Notes: generated by a model not told the origin, from the letters alone. A DNA stretch of 64,000 bases from Streptomyces malachitofuscus (GCF_014650055.1 NZ_BMUF01000014.1:1-64000); one strand, 5' to 3'. Numbered from the stretch's first letter, positions 42,143 through 51,290 are shown. Translations and numbers: made by a program.

Positions 42143-43486
42143 ATGACACGCGCCATCACCCTGCACGATGTGAGCAAGGCATACACGCGAGGCGTCCGCG
42201 TGGTGGACCGGCTGTCGCTGGACATAGCGCCGGGGGAGTTCCTCGTCCTGCTCGGCCCCTCCGGCTGCGGCAAGTCCACCGTGCTCAGGATGATCGCCGG
42301 ACTGGAGGAGATCGACGAGGGTCGGCTGTTCCTCGACGGCGAGTACGGCAACGACCTGCCCCCGTCCGACCGGGACATGGCGATGGTGTTCCAGAACTTC
42401 GCCCTGTACCCGAGCATGACCAGCCGCGACAACATCGGTTTCCCGCTGCGCATCGAGGCGCCCGGCACCGACCCGGCCCCGCGGGTGGACGCCACCGCCC
42501 GCATGCTCGGCATCGAGGACCTCCTCGACCGCTTCCCCGCCCAGCTCTCCGGCGGTGAACGCCAGCGGGTCGCCATGGGCCGGGCCATCGCCCGCCACCC
42601 CTCCGCGTTCCTGATGGACGAGCCGCTGTCCAACCTCGACGCCAAGCTTCGCAACCATCTGCGCGCCGAGATCTCCCAGCTCACCCGCGAACTTGGCGTC
42701 ACCACCGTCTATGTCACCCACGACCAGTCCGAGGCGATGTCGCTCGGGGACCGGGTGGCCGTGCTGCGCGGGGGCGTCCTGCAGCAGGTCGGCACCCCGC
42801 GTGCGGTGTACTCGCTGCCGAACAACGTCTTCGTCGCCGCGTTCATCGGAACCCCGCGCATCAATCTCCTGCGCGGTCTGGTGCGCGCCCCGCTGGACGG
42901 GGCGATGACCATCAGCCTGGGCAAACAGTTCCTGCGGCTGCCCGAACCGCTCTCCCTGGACCATCAGTTGCTGCGGGTCCAGCAGGGCCGGGAGGTCATC
43001 GTGGGGCTGCGCTCGGAGGCCGTCCGGATCGCCAAACCGGCCGCCGCCCGGACCGGCGAGGTGGCCCTCACCGGCCTGGTGGAGCACCTGGAGTTCCAGG
43101 GCCACGAGGTGCTCGTCCACTTCAACACCGGTTCCAGTCCCGCCGTGGTGCCCGAACTGGAGGCCCCCCGTCCGAGCCCCGAGCGCCAGGCCCGGCGCCG
43201 CCGCCGCGAGGGGGGCACGGTCCTGGAGCGACTGCGGGAACGGGCGGGGGCGCTGCGCGCCGGGTCCGTCGCCACGCTGGACGAGCCCGCGCGTCCGGAC
43301 GGGGCGCCCGCCTCCGTCGAACCGCGGGTCGCCGGTGACCTCATCGTCCGCACCACCCCGGACATCCGGCTCCGGCACGGCATGCAGGTACCGCTCCTCG
43401 TGGACCTCGCCCACCTGTTCGTCTTCGACCAGCACGGCGAACGGATCTGCCCGAACCCGGACCGGCTGCCCGGCCTGGAAGAGTGA
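42143..43486 (+). CDS. Sugar-type ABC transporter ATPase, MsiK/MalK-like
   Basis: A 447-residue ATPase. Walker A is GPSGCGKSTVLR, the signature is LSGGERQRVAMGRAI, Walker B is AFLMDEPLSNLDAKLR, and the H-loop is THDQSEAMS. The C-terminal regulatory domain is of MalK type (VGLRSEAVRIAKP) but holds an unusual basic insert (PSPERQARRRRREGG, about residues 345-365) and is longer than MsiK (about 377 residues). No permease or binding protein is adjacent, so it probably energises sugar transporters encoded elsewhere, as MsiK does. Confidence 0.88.
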   Translation: MTRAITLHDVSKAYTRGVRVVDRLSLDIAPGEFLVLLGPSGCGKSTVLRMIAGLEEIDEGRLFLDGEYGNDLPPSDRDMAMVFQNFALYPSMTSRDNIGFPLRIEAPGTDPAPRVDATARMLGIEDLLDRFPAQLSGGERQRVAMGRAIARHPSAFLMDEPLSNLDAKLRNHLRAEISQLTRELGVTTVYVTHDQSEAMSLGDRVAVLRGGVLQQVGTPRAVYSLPNNVFVAAFIGTPRINLLRGLVRAPLDGAMTISLGKQFLRLPEPLSLDHQLLRVQQGREVIVGLRSEAVRIAKPAAARTGEVALTGLVEHLEFQGHEVLVHFNTGSSPAVVPELEAPRPSPERQARRRRREGGTVLERLRERAGALRAGSVATLDEPARPDGAPASVEPRVAGDLIVRTTPDIRLRHGMQVPLLVDLAHLFVFDQHGERICPNPDRLPGLEE

Positions 43487-43516
43487 CCGGGCGCGGCAGT
43501 TCCCCCTGGCGCCGGA

Positions 43517-43535
43517 AAACTATCATCGCTAGTTT
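43517..43535. promoter_or_regulatory. TetR-type operator before the aldehyde dehydrogenase gene
   Basis: AAACTATCATCGCTAGTTT is a 19-bp palindrome with perfect 6-bp outer arms (AAACTA/TAGTTT). It lies 55 bp upstream of the aldehyde dehydrogenase start. Fifteen of its 19 bases are identical to the site at 50058-50076 between a TetR gene and an acyl-CoA dehydrogenase gene, so one TetR protein probably binds both. Confidence 0.75.
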
Positions 43536-43590
43536 AGAGGTCGGACGACGTGAGCAGCCGTCCCCCGACGCCCGCCCCGGAGGAAGCGCG

Positions 43591-44979
43591 ATGAAGGCAT
43601 ACGACGGCATGTACATCGGCGGCGCCTGGCGCCCGGCCGCCGGCCCGGACGTGATCGAGGTGGTGAACCCGGCAGACGAGCAGGTGATCGCCACCGTCCC
43701 CGCCGGCACCGTGGAGGACGTCGACGCCGCCGTGCGCGCCGCCCGCACCGCCCTCCCGGCCTGGGCCGCCACCCCGCCCGCCGAGCGCGCCGCCCGCCTC
43801 GCGGCCCTCCGGGACGTGCTGGCCGCCCGGCAGGAGGAGATCGCCGAGACGGTGACCGCCGAACTCGGCGCGCCCCTGAAGCTCTCGGGGACCGTCCACG
43901 CGGGCGTACCGGTCGCGGTCGCGGGCTCGTACGCCGAACTGGCGGCGACGTACGCCTTCGAGGAGCGAGTGGGGAACTCCACGGTCCTGCACGAACCGGT
44001 CGGTGTGGTCGGCGCGATCACCCCCTGGAACTACCCGCTCCACCAGATCGTCGCCAAGGCCGCCCCCGCCCTCGCGGCCGGCTGCACGCTCGTCGTCAAG
44101 CCCGCCGAGGACACCCCGCTGGTCGCCCGGCTCTTCGCGGAGGCCGTGCACGAGGCCGGGATCCCGGCGGGCGTGGTCAACCTCGTCACCGGACTCGGTC
44201 CGGTGGCCGGCCAGGTCCTCGCCGAGCACCAGGACGTCGACCTGGTCTCCTTCACCGGCTCGACCGCCGTCGGCCGCCGCATCGGCGCGATCGCCACCGG
44301 CATGGTGAAGAAGGTCGCCCTCGAACTCGGCGGCAAGTCCGCCAACGTCGTCCTGCCGAGCGCCGACCTGGCCCGCGCGGTGAACGTCGGGGTCGCCAAC
44401 GTGATGTCCAACTCCGGCCAGACCTGCAGCGCCTGGACCCGCATGCTCGTCCACCGCGACCGGTACGACGAGGCGGTGGAGCTCGCCGCGGCCGCCGCCG
44501 CCAAGTACGGCGACCGCATCGGCCCGGTGGTCAGCGCCCGGCAGCGGGACCGGGTGCGCGGCTACATCGAGAAGGGCCTCGCCGAGGGCGCCCGCCTGGC
44601 CGCGGGCGGCCCCGAGGCGCCGAGGGAGAAGGGCTTCTACGTCAGCCCCACCGTCTTCGCCGACGTCACCCCGGAGATGACCATCGCCCAGGAGGAGATC
44701 TTCGGCCCGGTCCTGTCCGTCCTGCGCTACGACGACGAGGACGACGCCCTGCGCATCGCCAACGGCACCGTCTACGGCCTCGCCGGTGCCGTCTGGGCCG
44801 GCGACGAGACGGAGGCGGTGGCCTTCGCCCGGCGCATGGACACCGGCCAGGTCGACATCAACGGCGGCCGCTTCAACCCCCTCGCACCCTTCGGCGGGTA
44901 CAAGCAGTCGGGCGTGGGCCGCGAACTCGGCGCGCACGGCCTGTCCGAGTACCTCCAGACCAAGTCCCTCCAGTTCTAG
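43591..44979 (+). CDS. NAD(P)-dependent aldehyde dehydrogenase
   Basis: A 462-residue enzyme from ATG 43591, preceded by GGAGGAAG. It oxidises an aldehyde to the carboxylic acid. Markers are VGAITPWNYPLHQ, FTGSTAVGRRI (cofactor loop), LELGGKSANVV (catalytic Glu) and SGQTCSAWTR (catalytic Cys), then EEIFGPVLSV. The substrate is unknown. It is followed after 7 bp by an alcohol dehydrogenase, so the pair can take an alcohol to an acid. A TetR-type operator lies in the promoter. Confidence 0.93.
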   Translation: MKAYDGMYIGGAWRPAAGPDVIEVVNPADEQVIATVPAGTVEDVDAAVRAARTALPAWAATPPAERAARLAALRDVLAARQEEIAETVTAELGAPLKLSGTVHAGVPVAVAGSYAELAATYAFEERVGNSTVLHEPVGVVGAITPWNYPLHQIVAKAAPALAAGCTLVVKPAEDTPLVARLFAEAVHEAGIPAGVVNLVTGLGPVAGQVLAEHQDVDLVSFTGSTAVGRRIGAIATGMVKKVALELGGKSANVVLPSADLARAVNVGVANVMSNSGQTCSAWTRMLVHRDRYDEAVELAAAAAAKYGDRIGPVVSARQRDRVRGYIEKGLAEGARLAAGGPEAPREKGFYVSPTVFADVTPEMTIAQEEIFGPVLSVLRYDDEDDALRIANGTVYGLAGAVWAGDETEAVAFARRMDTGQVDINGGRFNPLAPFGGYKQSGVGRELGAHGLSEYLQTKSLQF

Positions 44980-44986
44980 GAGAGTC

Positions 44987-46081
44987 GTGACCGCCATGGC
45001 CGTACGTGCCGCCGTTCTGCCCGCCGTCGGTGCCCCGCTGGAGGTCACCGGGATCGACCTGCCCGAGCCCGGACCCGGCCGGGTCCGCGTCCGGCTCGCC
45101 GCCGCCGGCGTCTGCCACTCCGATCTGTCCCTGTCCAACGGCACCATGCGCCTGCCGGTCCCGGCCGTCCTCGGCCACGAGGGCGCCGGCACGGTCGTCG
45201 CCGCCGGCGAGGGGGTCACCCATGTCGCTCCTGGCGACGGCGTGGTCCTCAACTGGGCCCCCTCCTGCGGCGCCTGCCCCGCCTGCGCGCGCGGCGAGGT
45301 GTGGCTGTGCGCGGGCGCCCTGGACGGCGCGGCGCAGGTGCACGCCCGCCGCGCCGACGACGGCACCGACCTGTACCCCGGGCTGAACGTCGCCGCGTTC
45401 GCCGAGGAGACGGTGGTGCCCGCCTCCTGCGTCCTGCCCGCCCCGGAGGGCGTGCCGCTCGCCGACGCCGCCCTGCTGGGCTGCGCGGTGCTCACCGGCT
45501 ACGGCGCGGTCCACCACTCCGCCCGGGTGCGGCCCGGTGAGACCGTCGCGGTGTTCGGCGTCGGGGGCGTGGGGCTCGCCGCCCTCCAGTCGGCCCGGAT
45601 CGCGGGCGCGTCGACGATCGTCGCGGTCGACGTCTCCCCGGCGAAGGAGGAACTCGCCCGCGCCGCGGGGGCCACCGACTACCTCGTCGCCTCCGACACC
45701 ACCGCACGGCAGATCCGTGCCCTCACCGGCAAGGAAGGCGTGGACGTCGCCGTGGAGTGCGTCGGCCGCGCGACCACCATCCGCACCGCCTGGGAATCCA
45801 CCCGGCGCGGCGGACGCACCACGGTCGTCGGCATCGGCGGCAAGGACCAGCAGGTCACCTTCAACGCCCTGGAGATCTTCCACTGGGGCCGGACCCTCTC
45901 CGGCTGCGTCTACGGCAACTCCGACCCCGCCCGGGACCTCCCGGTGCTCGCCGGACACATCCGGGCCGGCCGCCTCGACCCGGGCGCCCTGGTCACCGAA
46001 CGGATCGCCCTCGACGGCATCCCGGCCGCCTTCGACAACATGCTCGCCGGCAAGGGCGGACGGGCGCTGGTGGTCTTCTAG
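44987..46081 (+). CDS. Zinc-dependent class III-like alcohol dehydrogenase
   Basis: A 364-residue enzyme from GTG 44987, with TAGGAGAG (overlapping the previous stop) as ribosome-binding site; ATG 44996 is an alternative. Catalytic-zinc ligands are in GVCHSDLS and LGHEGAG. The structural-zinc Cys cluster is CGACPACARGEVWLC. The NAD fold reads VAVFGVGGVGLAALQSA. It belongs to the Zn-ADH/MDR family (AdhC or mycothiol-dependent-like). It works with the adjacent aldehyde dehydrogenase. Confidence 0.92.
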   Translation: MTAMAVRAAVLPAVGAPLEVTGIDLPEPGPGRVRVRLAAAGVCHSDLSLSNGTMRLPVPAVLGHEGAGTVVAAGEGVTHVAPGDGVVLNWAPSCGACPACARGEVWLCAGALDGAAQVHARRADDGTDLYPGLNVAAFAEETVVPASCVLPAPEGVPLADAALLGCAVLTGYGAVHHSARVRPGETVAVFGVGGVGLAALQSARIAGASTIVAVDVSPAKEELARAAGATDYLVASDTTARQIRALTGKEGVDVAVECVGRATTIRTAWESTRRGGRTTVVGIGGKDQQVTFNALEIFHWGRTLSGCVYGNSDPARDLPVLAGHIRAGRLDPGALVTERIALDGIPAAFDNMLAGKGGRALVVF

Positions 46082-46101
46082 CCCGTACGGCCATCGAGCC
46101 G

Positions 46102-46127
46102 CCCCGGCCCCCGTCGCGAGGCCGGGG
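46102..46127 (+). terminator. Terminator hairpin after the dehydrogenase pair
   Basis: CCCCGGCC (46102-46109) pairs with GGCCGGGG (46120-46127) around a 10-nt loop, 20 bp after the alcohol dehydrogenase stop. Confidence 0.7.
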
Positions 46128-46201
46128 CCTCCGGCATGCCCGGGGCCCGCAATCGGTGCCCGGTACAGGCAGAAACTGTCGCCGCACGACCCGTTGACGT
46201 C

Positions 46202-46221
46202 CATACCGTCTGGTCAGTATG
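46202..46221. promoter_or_regulatory. Degenerate CATACCG-type palindrome before the MFS gene
   Basis: CATACCGTCTGGTCAGTATG has perfect outer arms (CATAC/GTATG) and matches the CATACCGACCGGT operators elsewhere in the window at most positions. It ends 63 bp before the MFS start. Its centre is imperfect, so it may be a weaker member of the set or a site for a relative. Confidence 0.5.
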
Positions 46222-46284
46222 TTCCCCGGAACCCGGGCCTCCTGTTCCGCTGTTCCGTCCCCGCACCCATCGGAGCGTGCACGT

Positions 46285-47607
46285 ATGGACACCGCACCTT
46301 CCGCCCAGCCGCTCACCGCCACCACTCCCGCCGCCCCCAACCGCCGCAGGGTCGCCACGGCCGCCGCCCTCGCGTCGGCCGTCGAGTGGTACGACTACTT
46401 CGTCTTCGGCATCGCCGCCGCACTGGTCCTCGGCGACCTGTACTTCCCCGCCGGCAGCCCCACCGCCGGGGTCCTGGCCTCCTTCGCCACCTTCGCCGTC
46501 GGCTTCCTCGCCCGCCCCATCGGCGGCATCGTCGCCGGCCAGCTCGGCGACAAGCGCGGCCGCAAACCGATGCTGGTCCTCGCGCTCACCGTGATGGGCC
46601 TGGCCACCACCGGCATCGGTCTCCTCCCGACGTACGAGACCATCGGCGTCGCCGCTCCCGTCCTCCTCGTCCTGCTCCGCGTCGCCCAGGGGGTCGCCGT
46701 CGGCGCCCAGTGGGGCGGAGCGATGCTGCTGGCCACCGAGTACGCCCCCGAGGGCCGGCGCGGGGTGTACGGCAGCGTGGTCCAGCTCGGCGTGCCCATC
46801 GGGGTGGTGACCGCCAACTCCGTGTTCCTGCTGGCGGGCGCGTTCACCACGGACGGCGCCTTCAGCGCCTGGGGCTGGCGTCTGCCCTTCCTCGTCGGCG
46901 TGTTCGTGCTCGCCCTCGCCTGGTACATCCACACCCGGGTCGAGGAGACGCCCGAGTTCCGCGAGGCCGAGAAGGCCCTGGCGGAGAAGGAGCGGACCGA
47001 GCAGAGCTCCCCGCTGCGCACGATCCTGCGCGACCACCTGGGCACGGTGTTCCTGGCCGGCGGCTCCTTCGCCGTGAACACCGCGACGTTCTACATCCTC
47101 ATCACCGGCGTCCTCGACTACACGACCCGCGAACTGGACATGGACAAGGGCGCGGTGCTCACCGTCTCCCTCTGCGTCAGCCTGACCCAGCTCGTGCTGA
47201 TCCCGGCCTCCGCCGCCCTGTCCGACAAGGCCGGCCGGATCCGGATCTACACCTTCGGCGCGGTCGGCATCGCGCTGTGGGCCGTCCCCCTGTTCCTGCT
47301 GATCGACACCGGGTCCCTGCTCTGGCTCGGGGTCGGCACCTTCGTCGCGAGCTGCTTCCTGAGCATCATGTACGGCCCCCAGGCCGCCCTGTTCGCCGAG
47401 CTGTTCACACCCGAGATGCGCTACACCGGGGCCTCCCTCGGCTACCAGATCGCCGCCGTGGGCGGGGGCGGGCTCGCGCCGTTCGTCATGGTGCTGCTGC
47501 TGGAGGCCACGGACACCTCGATGGCCGTCTCCGGCTACATCATCGTCCTGTCACTGATCGCCCTGGGCTCCATCAAGGTCCTCGCGGACCGGGCGCGTTC
47601 ACGCTGA
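46285..47607 (+). CDS. MFS transporter of the metabolite:H+ symporter (MHS) family
   Basis: A 440-residue protein from ATG 46285. MHS-family traits are AAALASAVEWYDYFVFGIAAALVL at the first helix, GQLGDKRGRKPMLV as the MFS loop motif, and LRVAQGVAVGAQWGGAMLLATEYAP. Twelve helices are expected. Relatives import carboxylates, proline/betaine or shikimate-type acids. The substrate is not deducible. It sits after the alcohol/aldehyde dehydrogenase pair but has its own promoter region. Confidence 0.9.
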   Translation: MDTAPSAQPLTATTPAAPNRRRVATAAALASAVEWYDYFVFGIAAALVLGDLYFPAGSPTAGVLASFATFAVGFLARPIGGIVAGQLGDKRGRKPMLVLALTVMGLATTGIGLLPTYETIGVAAPVLLVLLRVAQGVAVGAQWGGAMLLATEYAPEGRRGVYGSVVQLGVPIGVVTANSVFLLAGAFTTDGAFSAWGWRLPFLVGVFVLALAWYIHTRVEETPEFREAEKALAEKERTEQSSPLRTILRDHLGTVFLAGGSFAVNTATFYILITGVLDYTTRELDMDKGAVLTVSLCVSLTQLVLIPASAALSDKAGRIRIYTFGAVGIALWAVPLFLLIDTGSLLWLGVGTFVASCFLSIMYGPQAALFAELFTPEMRYTGASLGYQIAAVGGGGLAPFVMVLLLEATDTSMAVSGYIIVLSLIALGSIKVLADRARSR

Positions 47608-48561
47608 GTCCCGGGCCCGGTCGGGCCGCGGCTCCCCGGCCGTCCGCGGGGGAGCCGCGGCCGTCGCCGTCCTCGACCGGGACCGCGACACCGCCACCCC
47701 CGCCAGACACAGGGCGCCGCCCACCAGGGTCAGCGCCCCCGGCACCTCGCCGAGCGCCAGCCAGGACATCAGCACGACCAGGGCCGGCACCGCGTAGGTC
47801 GTCGCCCCCATCCGTCCGGCGGTCGTCCGGGCCAGGGCGTAGGCCCAGGTCGTGAACGCGAGGGCGGTCGGGAACACGCCCAGGTAGACCATGTTGAGCG
47901 TGGCGGACAAGGGCGCGTCGGCGGCCTCCGCCACGAGCTGCCCGGCGAACGGCAGACAGGCCACCGCTCCCACCAGGCACCCGTACGTCGTCACCTGCAA
48001 CGGGCTCGCCGAGCTCAGCGCCGGCTTCTGTGCGACGACCCCCGCCGCGTACGCCACGGCCGCCAGCAGACAGAGCACCACCCCGAGCACCGACGACCCG
48101 CCCGAGCCGGACATCGACAGACCCACGGTCACCGCGCCCGCGAACGACACGGCCATCCCCGCCAGCAGCCGCGGCGGCATCGAGTCCCCGAGCAGCCGGG
48201 CGCCGAGCAGCGCGATGAGGATCGGCCCGATGTTCACCACCAGCGCGGCCGTACCGGCGTCGACCTGCTGCTCGCCCCAGTTGAGGGCCACCATGTAGAA
48301 CCCGAACCAGAGCAGCCCCGATATCAGGATCCCCCGCCACGCCGACCGGGGCGGCGGCCCCACCCGCCGCACCAGACAGATCGCCCCCAGCGTCAGCGCC
48401 CCGGCCAGCAGCCGTCCGAGAGCCAGCGCCCCCGGGGAGTACGAGGTCCCCGCACTGCGGATGGACACGAAGGCGGAGGCCCACAGCACCACGGTGACCG
48501 CGGCCGCGCAGGCCGCGAGCACCTCGGCGCGAGAGGCGGGACGTGAGGAGACGTTCATCAT
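47599..48561 (-). CDS. DMT-superfamily (EamA) transporter
   Basis: A 320-residue protein with ten hydrophobic segments arranged as two EamA repeats; start at ATG 48561 or 48558. Repeat markers include WASAFVSIRSAG near the N-terminus and YLGVFPTALAFTTWAYALART in the second half. It is likely an exporter of metabolites or amino acids. Its 3' end overlaps the convergent MFS gene by 9 bp. It lies 63 bp downstream of an ArsR-type regulator on the same strand. Confidence 0.88.
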   Translation of the reverse strand: MMNVSSRPASRAEVLAACAAAVTVVLWASAFVSIRSAGTSYSPGALALGRLLAGALTLGAICLVRRVGPPPRSAWRGILISGLLWFGFYMVALNWGEQQVDAGTAALVVNIGPILIALLGARLLGDSMPPRLLAGMAVSFAGAVTVGLSMSGSGGSSVLGVVLCLLAAVAYAAGVVAQKPALSSASPLQVTTYGCLVGAVACLPFAGQLVAEAADAPLSATLNMVYLGVFPTALAFTTWAYALARTTAGRMGATTYAVPALVVLMSWLALGEVPGALTLVGGALCLAGVAVSRSRSRTATAAAPPRTAGEPRPDRARDSA

Positions 48562-48624
48562 GCTCCCGAGGCTAGGAGGTCGAAGGAGGGGAGGCTCGCG
48601 GATTTCGGACGGGGCGGCCCGGGG

Positions 48625-49335
48625 TCAGCGCAGCGTCTCCGCGTCGATGCCCAGCAGCTCCGACAGGGCGTGAGCGCCCGCCCGGGTCACCTTCACCGCA
48701 CGCTCGGAGCCGATGCGCACGCACCACTGCTCGTCCAGGGCGTGCCGGCACAGCGCCGCGCCCGCGACTCCGGCGAGGTGGGGACGGCGTTCCGTCCAGT
48801 CCAGACAGGCGCGGGCGAGGGGGCGGCGGCCCCGGCGGTCGAGACCGATGCCGGCCGTGCGGAACCAGCCCAGTCCCGCGTCGGTGAGCGCGAACCCGGT
48901 GTCCTGACGCAGCAGCCCCCGATCGGTGAGCGCGTCGGTGACGGCGATGCCGAGCCGTCCGGCGAGATGGTCGTAGCAGGTGCGCCCGCGGGCCATGGCG
49001 GAACCGGCGCCGGACTGCCGCAGGGTGCGCGGGGGTTCGGCGGCACCCGGGGCCACCTGTGCGGCCAGGTCCTCCACCAGCTGGGCGACCCGCGCGTCGG
49101 CGAGCCGTACGTACCGGTGCCGGCCCTGGCGTTCCTCCGCCAGCAGCCCGCCCGCGACCAGCTTGCCCAGATGCTCGCTCAGCGTGGACGCGGCGACCCC
49201 GGAGCGCCGGGCCAGCTCGCCCGCCGTCCAGGCCCGCCCGTCCAGCAGCGCCAGCAGACACGCGGCCCGGGTCTCGTCGGCGATCAGCGCGGCGAACCGG
49301 GCCAGCCCCGCCGCCCGGGGATCCTTCCTGCTCAT
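48625..49335 (-). CDS. ArsR-family (winged HTH) regulator
   Basis: A 236-residue protein from ATG 49335. The N-terminal winged helix is ARFAALIADETRAACLLALLDGRAWTAGELARRSGVAASTLSEHLGKLVAGGLLAEERQGRHRYVRLA. The C-terminal domain of about 130 residues is longer than in metal-sensing ArsR proteins and lacks a CxC metal site. It probably controls the downstream EamA exporter. Confidence 0.85.
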   Translation of the reverse strand: MSRKDPRAAGLARFAALIADETRAACLLALLDGRAWTAGELARRSGVAASTLSEHLGKLVAGGLLAEERQGRHRYVRLADARVAQLVEDLAAQVAPGAAEPPRTLRQSGAGSAMARGRTCYDHLAGRLGIAVTDALTDRGLLRQDTGFALTDAGLGWFRTAGIGLDRRGRRPLARACLDWTERRPHLAGVAGAALCRHALDEQWCVRIGSERAVKVTRAGAHALSELLGIDAETLR

Positions 49336-49390
49336 GTCACCCAGCATGCGGCACGCACATTTCGGCCCTCACCGAAGTGTCCGCCGCCTC

Positions 49391-50032
49391 CTAGGTTCCG
49401 CTCCTGACCTGCTCGTACTGCAGCGCCAGCCCGTCCAGCAGGGCGGTCAGCCCCGTCTCGAAGGCCCGCTCGTCGATCTTCTCCTGCTGCTCGGCGAGGA
49501 GATGGGCCTGCCCCAGGTGGGGGTAGTCGGCGGGGTCGTAGGCGCTGGCGTCGTCCACGAAGCCGCCCGCGAAGGAGCCGAGCGCGGAGCCCATGATGAA
49601 GTACCGCATCAGCGCGCCGATGGAGGTGGCCTGCGCGGGCGGCCAGCCCGCCTCGACCATGGCGCCGTAGGCCGCGTCGGCGAGCCGGAGCGCCGCCGGA
49701 CGGCGGCCGGGACCGCGGGCCAGGACCGGGACGATGTTCGGGTGGTCGCGCAGCGCGGAGCGGTAGGAGACCGCCCAGTCGTGCAGCGCGGTGCGCCAGT
49801 CCCGGCCGTCCTCGAACATCGACAGGTCGACCAGCGCGCTGACCGAGTCGGCCACCGCCTCGAGGATCTCGTCCTTGGTGCGGAAGTGGTTGTAGAGCGA
49901 GGGCCCGCTGACGCCCAGTTCCGCCGCGAGCCGGCGCGTGGAGACGGCGGCCAGGCCCTCCGCGTCCACGAGCGCACGGGCCGTCTCGACGATCCGGTCG
50001 GTGCTGAGCAAGGGCTTGCGCGGTCGGGCCAT
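49391..50032 (-). CDS. TetR-family regulator, probable repressor of acyl-CoA/aldehyde dehydrogenase genes
   Basis: A 213-residue protein from ATG 50032 (MARPRKPLLSTDRIVETARALV). The helix-turn-helix is AAVSTRRLAAELGVSGPSLYNHFRTKDEILEAVAD, and the C-terminal domain resembles TetR_C_1. It is divergent from an acyl-CoA dehydrogenase gene, and a 19-bp palindrome (50058-50076) lies between them. The same palindrome recurs before the aldehyde dehydrogenase gene at 43517, suggesting a two-operon local regulon. Confidence 0.88.
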   Translation of the reverse strand: MARPRKPLLSTDRIVETARALVDAEGLAAVSTRRLAAELGVSGPSLYNHFRTKDEILEAVADSVSALVDLSMFEDGRDWRTALHDWAVSYRSALRDHPNIVPVLARGPGRRPAALRLADAAYGAMVEAGWPPAQATSIGALMRYFIMGSALGSFAGGFVDDASAYDPADYPHLGQAHLLAEQQEKIDERAFETGLTALLDGLALQYEQVRSGT

Positions 50033-50057
50033 GGCGCACATAGTAGGACCGGGACAG

Positions 50058-50076
50058 AAACTAGCAGTGCTAATTT
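50058..50076. promoter_or_regulatory. TetR-type operator between tetR and acyl-CoA dehydrogenase
   Basis: AAACTAGCAGTGCTAATTT is a 19-bp palindrome in which eight of nine base pairs match. It lies 25 bp upstream of the TetR start and 43 bp upstream of the acyl-CoA dehydrogenase start, and shares 15 of 19 bases with 43517-43535. Confidence 0.8.
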
Positions 50077-50119
50077 AAACGTACACGGTCCTAGCGGCTT
50101 TCACATGGGGTGACGCGGT

Positions 50120-51271
50120 ATGAACCTGGAGCTGAGCGACGAGCAGGAGGCCGTCCGCCGGCTCGCCCGGGACTTCGTCGAGCGTGAGGTCGCGCCCTCC
50201 GCCGCCGCCTGGGACCGCGCCGAGGAGGTCGACCGCGGCATCGTCAAGAAGCTCGGCGAGGTCGGCTTCCTCGGGCTGACGGTCGACGAGGAGTACGGCG
50301 GCTCCGGCGGTGACCATCTCTCGTACTGCCTGGTCACCGAGGAACTGGGCCGCGGCGACTCGTCCGTGCGCGGCATCGTCTCCGTCTCCCTCGGTCTGGT
50401 CGCCAAGACCGTCGCCGCCTGGGGGAGCGAGGAGCAGAAGCGCGCGTGGCTGCCGGGCCTGACCTCCGGGGAGTACGTCGGCTGCTTCGGCCTCACCGAG
50501 CCCGGCACCGGCTCCGACGCCGGCCGGCTCACCACCCGCGCGGTGCGCGACGGCGACGACTACGTCATCGACGGCACCAAGATGTTCATCACCAACGGCA
50601 CCTGGGCCGACGTCGTCCTGCTCTTCGCCCGCTCCACCGACGCCCCCGGCCACAAGGGCGTCTCCGCCTTTCTCGTCCCCGCCGACACCCCGGGCCTGAC
50701 CCGCCGCGCCGTCCACGGCAAGCTCGGGCTGCGCGGCCAGGCCACCGCCGAACTCGTCCTCCAGGGCGTACGGGTGCCGGCCTCGGCGATGCTGGGGGAG
50801 GAGGGCAAGGGTTTCTCCGTCGCCATGTCCGCCCTCGCCAAGGGCCGGATGTCGGTCGCGGCCGGCTGTGTCGGCATAGCCCAGGCGGCGCTCGACGCGG
50901 CCGTGCGCCACGCCGGCGAGCGGGAACAGTTCGGGAAGCCCATCGCCGGTCACCAGCTCGTCCAGGAGCTGATCAGCGACATCGCCGTGGACGTCGACGC
51001 GGCCCGGCTGCTCACCTGGCGGGTCGCCGACCTGATCGACCGCGGCCGGCCGTTCGCCGTGGAGTCCTCCAAGGCCAAGCTCTTCGCCTCGGAGGCGGCC
51101 GTGCGCGCCGCCAACAACGCCCTGCAGGTCTTCGGCGGCTACGGCTACATCGACGAGTACCCGGCGGGCAAACTCCTGCGCGACGCGCGGGTGATGACCC
51201 TGTACGAGGGCACCAGCCAGATCCAGAAGCTGGTCATCGGCCGTGCCCTGACCGGGATTTCGGCCTTCTGA
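50120..51271 (+). CDS. Acyl-CoA dehydrogenase
   Basis: A 383-residue FAD enzyme from ATG 50120 (MNLELSDEQEAVRRLARDF). Markers are CFGLTEPGTGSDAGRLTT (flavin-binding), GTKMFITNG, GKLGLRGQATAELVLQGVRVP and the C-terminal AAVRAANNALQVFGGYGYIDEYPAGKLLRDARVMTLYEGTSQIQ, where Glu in YEGT is the usual catalytic base. It introduces a double bond into an acyl-CoA; length and motifs fit the short/medium/branched-chain group. It is probably repressed by the divergent TetR. Confidence 0.95.
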   Translation: MNLELSDEQEAVRRLARDFVEREVAPSAAAWDRAEEVDRGIVKKLGEVGFLGLTVDEEYGGSGGDHLSYCLVTEELGRGDSSVRGIVSVSLGLVAKTVAAWGSEEQKRAWLPGLTSGEYVGCFGLTEPGTGSDAGRLTTRAVRDGDDYVIDGTKMFITNGTWADVVLLFARSTDAPGHKGVSAFLVPADTPGLTRRAVHGKLGLRGQATAELVLQGVRVPASAMLGEEGKGFSVAMSALAKGRMSVAAGCVGIAQAALDAAVRHAGEREQFGKPIAGHQLVQELISDIAVDVDAARLLTWRVADLIDRGRPFAVESSKAKLFASEAAVRAANNALQVFGGYGYIDEYPAGKLLRDARVMTLYEGTSQIQKLVIGRALTGISAF

Positions 51272-51290
51272 GTACCGCCTGAGTATCCGA

